From positions 1-64,000 of the forward strand of contig KV424068.1 of NCBI GenBank assembly GCA_001632435.1: a stretch of DNA of 64,000 nt, in the 5' to 3' direction. Both the position numbers and the translations under genes were made by a program. The notes under the pieces were generated by a model. It was not told where the DNA came from. It made no database searches and was given only the letters and a program-made list of their open reading frames with translations. Shown here piece by piece: positions 57,238 through 64,000 of the stretch. The DNA comes from Calocera cornea HHB12733. Its lineage: Eukaryota; Basidiomycota; Dacrymycetes; Dacrymycetales; Dacrymycetaceae. Each line of letters opens with the position of its first letter. Position 1 is the stretch's first letter.

Positions 57238-60149
57238 ATGGATCGACAACGTCTTAAGCCGTCAACCGCACCATTGACGGCAGACGAGCTCGAACGAGGG
57301 TGCGGGGATCCATGCGTTCGTTTCAGTGAAGACCCGCCGGCGCCACGCGAGACGAGATCGCTGCTGTACCTCGTTGAAACCGGCATGGAAGCTTACATTA
57401 CGAGTCACTTTAAGATACTTAAAGACCACTGGAAAGTATGCTACGGGGAGGAGGGGTCAGGCGAGGAGTCAGGGAGGGACGAGCTGAAAGCGAAGATCGC
57501 GTCAGTGGTGCGTTTACAGATCGTTACCGAGAACGACAGAAGGCTGATTCAATGATCAGAATCCCTTCATCAAATACTACTCTACGCTAGGCTTTCGTGA
57601 TAATATGCCGCAAGTTTTAAAGGACGAGATACGCGAGGTGCTCGCGCTTCGATATAGCGACCAAGGACGTCGGTACAGCTTCGCAAAGACGGAAGACCTC
57701 GATACATACGAGATACCCTCGTCGTTGCTGCGAGAAAACGACCGGACACGTTACATGGCGGGGACGAGTGCGACCACGACTCTAATGGAAGCCGACGGCA
57801 CTCTCTTCCTCTGGGGTGCGGTGAATGGGACTCTTCGCCGCTTGTCGACCCCTCCTGGGGAAGCCTTCAGGATCCTATCCGGTTGGCTTTTGTATGCAAA
57901 CGTAAGCCAGTGTGGAACGGCTCCGCAGCTGACGGGAGAGGGATCTGCGACGGAAACTGCTGTGGCTGCTTGGATGCTACTCAATAAAGCACTTTGGGCA
58001 AGTGCAACCACAACTATATGCGCTACAACTGACATGAAAGCAGGCCGAAGCCATGGAGGCAGGGCGGTATCTGTGCCTTGGTACATGGCCTAGTCTCTTA
58101 CAGATCAAATATCTGGAAGACGGTCGATATGCAAAGTGTGCGATTACCAAGTTCAAGATCGATGTAATGAAGACACTGTTCGGTTGTGATTTAACGCCGG
58201 CATCACTGAAGAACTACTGCCTCGGTCAGAAACCGGCGGTCTGGTATTGCATCCCGGCAAAGCACCAGCCCAAATTCGATATTGGTCGATGGTGGGAAGC
58301 GGACCTGGATGACATTATGGGTGCCACCACCACGAAAGTGCGCGCTCTCCTCGATTCCAAATACGGCAAGAAGATCGTTGAATACGCGAGCTTGAACCCC
58401 GAATGGGCCGCACAGCCGTCAACGGAGGACAGTGCGGCGTTGTATAGCCACCATATGACTGACCAATTTGTGAGTTATGCTGCTGCTAGGGGAAGGAGAT
58501 GTATGCTGACAGGTTGACTTCGGAGACGGCGTATCTGCTGAGTTGCCTGATGGCTGGAGTGTCGCCAAATGATACTATGATGCGACAGTTGGACGAGCGG
58601 CTGAAAAGTCTGAACGACCTGGCGAACGTAACCTCTTTGGAATCGATCCCGGTGCCCGTGTGTCTCATACCGTTCGAGGTCGTCAGAGAAGCCTCGGCGG
58701 AAAGATGCTTCGCCCCACCTGATTTCAAACGGTTATTGGTAAAGGAAATTGACGAGGAATTGGGACCCGCTGCATTGGACCCCGCCGCAGTGCTTGACCT
58801 AATGGCGCGTCGTATTTCTGAGTTGATGGCCAAGTTGAAGGAGACCAGAGATGAAGGAGAAAGGAGAATGGTGCTGGATGATATCCTATTCTTCGCTGTG
58901 AGTGCTAGGTATGAGGTCGTGACCGAACTGCGCTGATCCAGTATAGGCAATACTCTACTCGTCGCACGACGAGATATCGTTAGAAAGCCTCGATCTGGCG
59001 TTTCATGAATCACTTCAAGGCGCTCTTCATGAATCCCATATTGCGACGAACGAATCAGGAGGGGAGGGGATGGATAGATGGCTGGACGTGAGGACAATAC
59101 CGAAATCGATACGTCAAGCGTGCCGAGGAGCTTATCATCATTCGGCGGCGGACCTGGCCGCCGACCTCCGCGATCATGTGAACAACATGGAAAGCGAACT
59201 GGCCAGCCAGCGGAGAGCCCTGTCGATGTATCCGATGGGGGCAGGCGATGGAGGAAGAGTCAGCCTTGGCCAGGCAGCTTTTTCTGGGCAAGAGCCTCGC
59301 TCTCTAACCCCTCGACAGCGGACACCGCGCCGGATACGGGATGGAGACGACCTTCCTAACGACGGAGCCTTGGGGGACTCTGGAGCATGGCCGAGCAACC
59401 AAACTAACGATGGTTGGGACGATCCGACCGGAATCGATGACGACCCGACAAGGCAGATGGGGCAACAAGTAGGGCCGAGTAGCGATTCTAACGGTGGCTG
59501 GAACGGACCGACGGCGAGCCCTAACGTTGAGAGAGGAGAGAGCAGGCCACGAACTGCTGTCTCAACCGGACCAAGCCACCTCCAACCCGCACGAAGACAT
59601 GGGGAAAAGAGAAAACGGACCGAGTCGAGCCACGCGCCGGGAGAACGATCCGCTTCAAAACGCAGAAAAACCGGGAAATCGGCGACGAAGCAGCTTATCT
59701 TATCCTTGCCGAGCGTCAAGGAGGACCCGCAGAGGAAGATTCTTGAGTGGTACTACGCGGGGGGGGATTTCGAAACGCCGATATGGATAAGCGCAGAGAT
59801 CGCCTTCTCCAGAGGGGTGAAGGTACTGTATCAGGCGACGTGCGGGGCCGCTGCATATCACGAGTTCGACGGCGTGTTAGTGCCTCCTGGCAAAGTGACA
59901 GCAGAGATGATACGGGAATGGGGCTGGATCGTGACTCAATGGTTGCCAACCGAATGCAGCACAATGGTGAGTGTCTGAAAGGACTACTACGGGGATGGAT
60001 CTGACATTAGAGGGTATTTCTGCAGTATACCCACGGACATTACCGCTGTCAGCCCTGCCAAACGACTGAGCACCCGGCAGACAAGATGAAGAAGGTGAAG
60101 GACGTGGATGATGATGATGGAGAGGAGGAGGAGGAGGACCACGAGGAGC

Positions 60150-60183
<34 letters not shown>

Positions 60184-60687
60184 AGAGAGATCGAAAAAGA
60201 AAGAAGAACAGACAGCATCAGTCGAGTATCTCGACGGATACCGGGTCAAGAAAGTGCTTCGGCCCCCCAAACCGATATCGGACGAAGAAGAGAACGGCGA
60301 AGTGGCTCGGCTGGAATGGTACGAAGCGACCGAAATATGTGATTCAAATCCAAAGAAGGACTGTTTGGGCTGCACGGAACGCGGGTATAAGTGTGGATGG
60401 TGCAAAGCCAAAGAGAAGATTAGAAAGGGTTCGTACGGCCGAAGCGAAGAGCGGAACGTCCTTGCTAACGGTTGACAGTACCCAGCAAAGAGTACGCGAA
60501 ACCGACTCATATGTGGATCCCTGGGCGGAAGCCAAAACGGCAGGTAAGGTGGGAACGACTAGGCATTATTTGCCGCTGGGTGAAGCCACGTCCGCTTTCA
60601 AAGAATGAGAAGCGGCAGCTTGCTCTATTGGAAGGAGGAGAACAACTTCTGTCGCCATCGGAGGAGTCAGATGTCCAGGAAGAGTGA
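57238..60687 (+). CDS. Large unknown protein with C-terminal Cys-rich clusters
   Basis: A phase-consistent model has nine exons: 57238-57507, 57560-57901, 57941-57997, 58044-58469, 58513-58530, 58589-58897, 58947-59966, 60026-60428 and 60479-60687, giving 1,017 aa. The third intron starts GCAAGT, a GC-AG intron. The 18-nt exon at 58513 is uncertain. Residues ~90-470 look globular (FAKTEDLDTYEIPSSLLREN, WGAVNGTLRRLSTPPGEAF). About 600-740 is disordered and Asn/Gly/Arg-rich. A folded block near 750-815 (KILEWYYAGGDFETPIWI, HEFDGVLVPP) precedes CQPC...H, a run of ~10 Asp, and a second cluster C-x7-C-x2-C-x6-C-x2-C near 910-935. The clusters suggest zinc and perhaps nucleic-acid binding. No known family recognised. 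Confidence 0.65.
60150..60183 (+). repeat. GAC microsatellite encoding poly-Asp
   Basis: About eleven GAC triplets in a row encode the Asp run between the two Cys clusters of the unknown protein. Such a tract is prone to length change without breaking the frame. Confidence 0.85.
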
Positions 60688-60884
60688 GGACGAATCATAC
60701 ATGTTTATATCGTCCAATGCAACGATCGTAATATTTGATGGTTGAAGAAAGAATGGAACGATTGATGAGGTTGGTTGGATGACGGCAACCCGTCGTCACT
60801 AGTGCCTGTAGAGATGATCGGTGGTCTTAGAGGACAGCATGTAGTGGTGGAACGTTTGCCGAGCGGTTAGATAACCCTAAAACA

Positions 60885-61224
60885 CTATCGCACGATAACG
60901 CATTATCGTAGGATATCAAAACATCGCACGATATTTCATGGACCAAATATCATACGATACAATTTATCTCATGATAATCTGTTATCGTGCGATACTTTAT
61001 GGACCAAATATCATACGATACAGTTTATCCCACGATAAGCTGTTATCGTGCGATAATCGAACCCATAAGAATCCCTTATTGTAGGATGATTTGCTGTTCT
61101 TCTGTTATCGTGCGATACTTTATGGACCAAATATCATACGATACAGTTTATCCCACGATAAGCTGTTATCGTGCGATAGTCGAACCCATAAGAATCCCTT
61201 ATTGTAGGATGATTTGCTGTTCTG
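60885..61224. repeat. Palindrome array with a 123-bp tandem duplication
   Basis: Many copies of TATCGTGCGATA and variants such as ATATCATACGATA and TATCCCACGATAA occur between the convergent ends of the Cys-rich gene and the deaminase gene. Within the array, a 123-bp unit containing ACTTTATGGACCAAATATCA is repeated head to tail, at about 60979-61101 and 61102-61224, with few differences. Confidence 0.85.
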
Positions 61225-61338
61225 AGGGCTGTACAGGGATGAAAGAGTGTATGCAAAGGGTGCGACACACAAAAGAGTTGTATTGGGATAGCATGACTAT
61301 GTAAGAAGATAGAGAGAAATGTGGAGGGGATAAGAATG

Positions 61339-63736
61339 TCATAGTTCGTCACCCGTGGGGAGGGCGGGGCGAGTTTGTGCAGCGGCCAACCGAAGAGAAA
61401 ACACCTTCCGGAAATCATCGGAAAATCCAGGTGGTGTGTACTGGTGGACAGAGCGGTTGGGGCTGCTCTGGTGAGTGGAAGTCCCATGTTCTCCGGATGT
61501 AATGGAATTAAAGACAAGCTCGGCAAATGCGCGTTCAACGTTGTCAGGGAGTCCGAAGTGCTGGGTTTTGAAGAGCAAACCATGTGACCCGTCGGTGTTG
61601 ACCTTGAACGAATGAGCAAACAATGCAGAAAAGGCACAGTGTGCGCATGCTTTCTTGGGACAAACGGCCAACGGAAAGGTGTTCTGCGAAAGGTGAGCAA
61701 ATGAAAATAGGGAAGAAGAAAGAACTCGCCGAAAGAGCTCTGGACAAAGCCGAATATTGAGAGACTTGGTGGAAGAGAAGGCATCGACCATCAACATGGA
61801 TGCATTTAGAAATGGGACAGAGGGCTTGAGGGTCGCGGGATTGACGCATAAGGGCCATGAGGATAGCTTCACAATGATAGTGGGCCGAGAGGCCCACGGT
61901 GGTAACGTTCTTGAAGAACCGGTCGAGCTTGACATGAGACGCGACCGGGGATGGGAGAGCTGATGGCAACCACGCTTTGATACTGTCGACCTGAGCTTGC
62001 GTGAGGTGAATGACTGGTGTATTACTGCCACTGATAACGAAGGCTGTTGGGTGCCACGTAGGGGAAGAGCCGGTCCCATGAAAGAATCGACGCAATTCTG
62101 TGACCGCGAAGATGAAAGCACAGAGGTTGTTGAGAAGAGTCTTGACGAGGGCTGCAAGCCACCCTAATTCGTCGTTGGAGTCGGACTCAACAATAGCGGT
62201 AAGGGTATCTTCGATTCCAGCGATGTCTTCCCAATAGACCTGAGAAACGGCTGGATCGTTGGAGGTTTCCGCCACGGGCCCAGGGGAGAGGGCAACCTCG
62301 GGCCGTGATTCGGTGAAACCGGGCTTAAGTGCTTTGCCTAAAACGTCGGGATTAATAGGGTTGGGAGAAAGAGCAGGAAGGGGAATACCAAGGAGGTCAC
62401 GGAGAAAGAAGCTCTTGTCATTGAGAAGCTTTTTGAATAGCTCCGCAAGGGTGATGTCGCCTTCCGCGACGGTAGGGTGGCCGTAAAAGAATTGAGAAAG
62501 AGCTTCGAGACAGGCGACAAGCATCTTGAGAGTGTCATCAAAGACCGCAGGGTCGGGAAGTTGGTGATTAGCAGGATGGCGCAGGCTGCGAGTATCAACG
62601 CCATCATATCGATCGATGTCGGCAACCGCAGACCCGATCGTGGAGAGGAAATATGCGATAAGAGCACACCAGATTCGACAGTTGGAGGTGGAGAAAGTGC
62701 CATAGTGTTGATCGGGAGTGTCATCCGCATGCAAGAGGCGGTGCCAGGGAACAACACGTCCTTCAAGCTTCTGTGCAGTCTGAGAGAGGGAAGCGATTGC
62801 TTGCCAGATTGTATGAGAAAGCTCGACTCGAAGTGGCGGATCTTTTGGGAATAGACTGGGAAAGGTGCCTTCGTGTTTGAAAAAGCAGTCTCGGAAGATT
62901 TGATAGAGCGGAATGGTGAAGGGGCGATTGCAAGTTTTGTATCTTTGGTGGAGCTTCCCATTGCAATTTCGGAGAATATAACGAAGTAGAACGCTACATA
63001 TCGAGGGACATTGTGAGAAGGATTTATGAAAAGCGAGAGAGGACTGACAGAGGATCGGTGACGGAGGATGACTCTAAGATGGCAAGGACAAGTCGAAGGT
63101 AAGTCTCAAACGATGGCGCACGAGCGTGCATAACTTGGCTAGAGACAGGAGGGGTGAGCAGTGAAGTCGGTTAGAAAGCATTACTCACGAGGAGAGAATG
63201 CGCTTGCTGAGTGCCTGTACTTCGTTATCGGGCAGAGGGGATATTTGGACGACGTTCCATTGTATAGGACCAGGGGCCATTGATGAACCAGATGGGCTTG
63301 AGTGGCCATCATCCAGAACGGTGGAGGGATTGCGAGCAAATATAATGACATCACCGCGCGTTGCACCATGGGAAGAAGGGGACGGAGTAGTGTTGTGTTG
63401 GGTGAAGAAGGAGCGCATAGTAAGATTCGTGGTGGAAGGAAGAGTACTAGCTGTGTTGACCGGGAGCGTCGTTGTAGGGAGAGGTTGAGAGGACGCTAGA
63501 GGTAGACCGCGAGATGCGGCAAAAGAGGGGATCCGCATCTGCTGTTCGAGCGTATTTCCCCAACAGGCAACCAAAGCAGCGGACTTCGACATGAGCAGGA
63601 TTTCGGATTCGGCGGTCTTGTCGGAAATGGTGGGATTGATAATGGAGGTGGGATCCGGCTGAATTGCTTCGTGGATAGCGGAGAGAATGGTGGCTGCTTG
63701 GTGAGCATCCATTAGAGCGAAAGGGGATTGGTCCAT
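61339..63736 (-). CDS. OTT_1508-like deaminase-fold protein, frame apparently interrupted
   Basis: Exons 63736-63189, 63138-63049 and one starting 62993 join in phase. The long exon encodes a helical region, then the deaminase helix motif HCEAILMAL near 61875. The second zinc-ligand motif, Cys-Pro-Lys-Lys-Ala-Cys-x-x-Cys (near 61650), lies in a different frame. No intron of normal length joins the two; a 31-nt candidate in phase is unusually short. So either a very short intron, a frameshift or a pseudogene is present. The C-terminal frame ends at 61339. Members of this fungal family are predicted nucleic-acid deaminases, expanded in Agaricomycetes, of unknown target. The assignment rests on the two motifs and their order. 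Confidence 0.65.
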
Positions 63737-63965
63737 GGCGGTAAGGATATGGGGAGGCGTGCGGGAAGGGGAAACTAGGAGGGGAGGAGATACGACGGCC
63801 GGGACTTGAGTGGTCGACCTGACTCAGAATGACGAGGGAAGCTATCTCGATGGCAGAACAATGATAGGATGGGCTTCTCAGCACAGCCCAGGCAACGACG
63901 CGGGAAGGTAGCCAGATTGAAGGGAGATGAGAGCATTATGAAGCCAATGGGAGGTAAACGTTGAG

Positions 63966-64000
63966 ATGAGATATCGTAGGATAAAAACATATCGTAGGAT
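63966..64000. repeat. Start of another TATCGTAGGAT array, cut by the window end
   Basis: Two copies of ATATCGTAGGATA-like sequence lie in the last 35 bp, matching the variant seen at about 60900-60920. More copies probably follow outside the window. Confidence 0.65.

Noticed and set aside
53401..60687. Helitron interpretation of the helicase region
   Set aside because: No HUH replication motif, no visible Helitron-type 3' hairpin with CTRR end; the helicase alone is not enough.
39057..64000. Starship-type giant element
   Set aside because: No tyrosine-recombinase (DUF3435) captain gene is visible in this window; the mobility genes seen are DDE integrase and helicase types.

Overview
This window looks like nuclear DNA of a mushroom-forming basidiomycete (Agaricomycetes). 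Genes are broken by many short introns, mostly 45-60 nt, with GT-AG ends. Housekeeping genes are typically fungal: cardiolipin synthase, NUP53, GID E3 subunit, DNA polymerase delta subunit 4 and a REG1-like PP1 regulator. The accessory genes are families expanded in Agaricomycetes: alpha-kinase, OTT_1508-like deaminase, F-box protein, class 3 lipase and integrase-core transposons. I rebuilt most exon structures by hand by matching splice sites and reading phase. Gene models marked with exon lists are phase-consistent from start to stop unless stated.

Region 1 (1-8.83 kb) is a nest of adjacent DNA transposons. At the left edge is a ~95-bp tandem repeat and a broken-looking minus-strand gene. 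Next is a PIF/Harbinger element with an intact 434-aa DDE transposase and a convergent Myb-like (DUF6818) partner. Then comes a separate element with an intact 500-aa integrase-core transposase and a convergent 589-aa acidic accessory protein. The striking feature is that each element carries its own short motif, repeated many times in coding sequence and introns: AGTGGTC at the left edge, GGATGCGC (palindromic as AGGATGCGCATCCT) in the Harbinger element, and GACCAGG/CCTGGTC in the integrase element.

Region 2 (9.4-42.7 kb) is mostly conserved core genome. It holds a small mitochondrial protein, cardiolipin synthase, a large microtubule-organising-centre coiled-coil protein, an unknown disordered protein, NUP53, a glutaredoxin-like protein, nitronate monooxygenase, GID9/MAEA, POLD4, a phenol-hydroxylase-type FAD monooxygenase, a secreted lipase with a decayed partial copy upstream, an F-box protein, a REG1-like protein, an unknown tail-anchored protein and an unknown PY-motif protein.

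Region 3 (about 42.9-64 kb) is an accessory island. It contains an alpha-kinase, a second intact integrase-core transposase with the same intron positions as the first, a large unknown minus-strand gene, a Pif1-like helicase with a long disordered repeat-bearing N-terminus, a ~1,000-aa unknown zinc-binding protein, and an OTT_1508-like deaminase whose frame appears broken. Arrays of short palindromes of the type TATCGTGCGATA occur at 39.06, 42.9, 60.9-61.2 and 63.97 kb, in the intergenic spaces. Whether they are element ends, a dispersed palindromic repeat family, or 3'-end signals is the main open question of the window.
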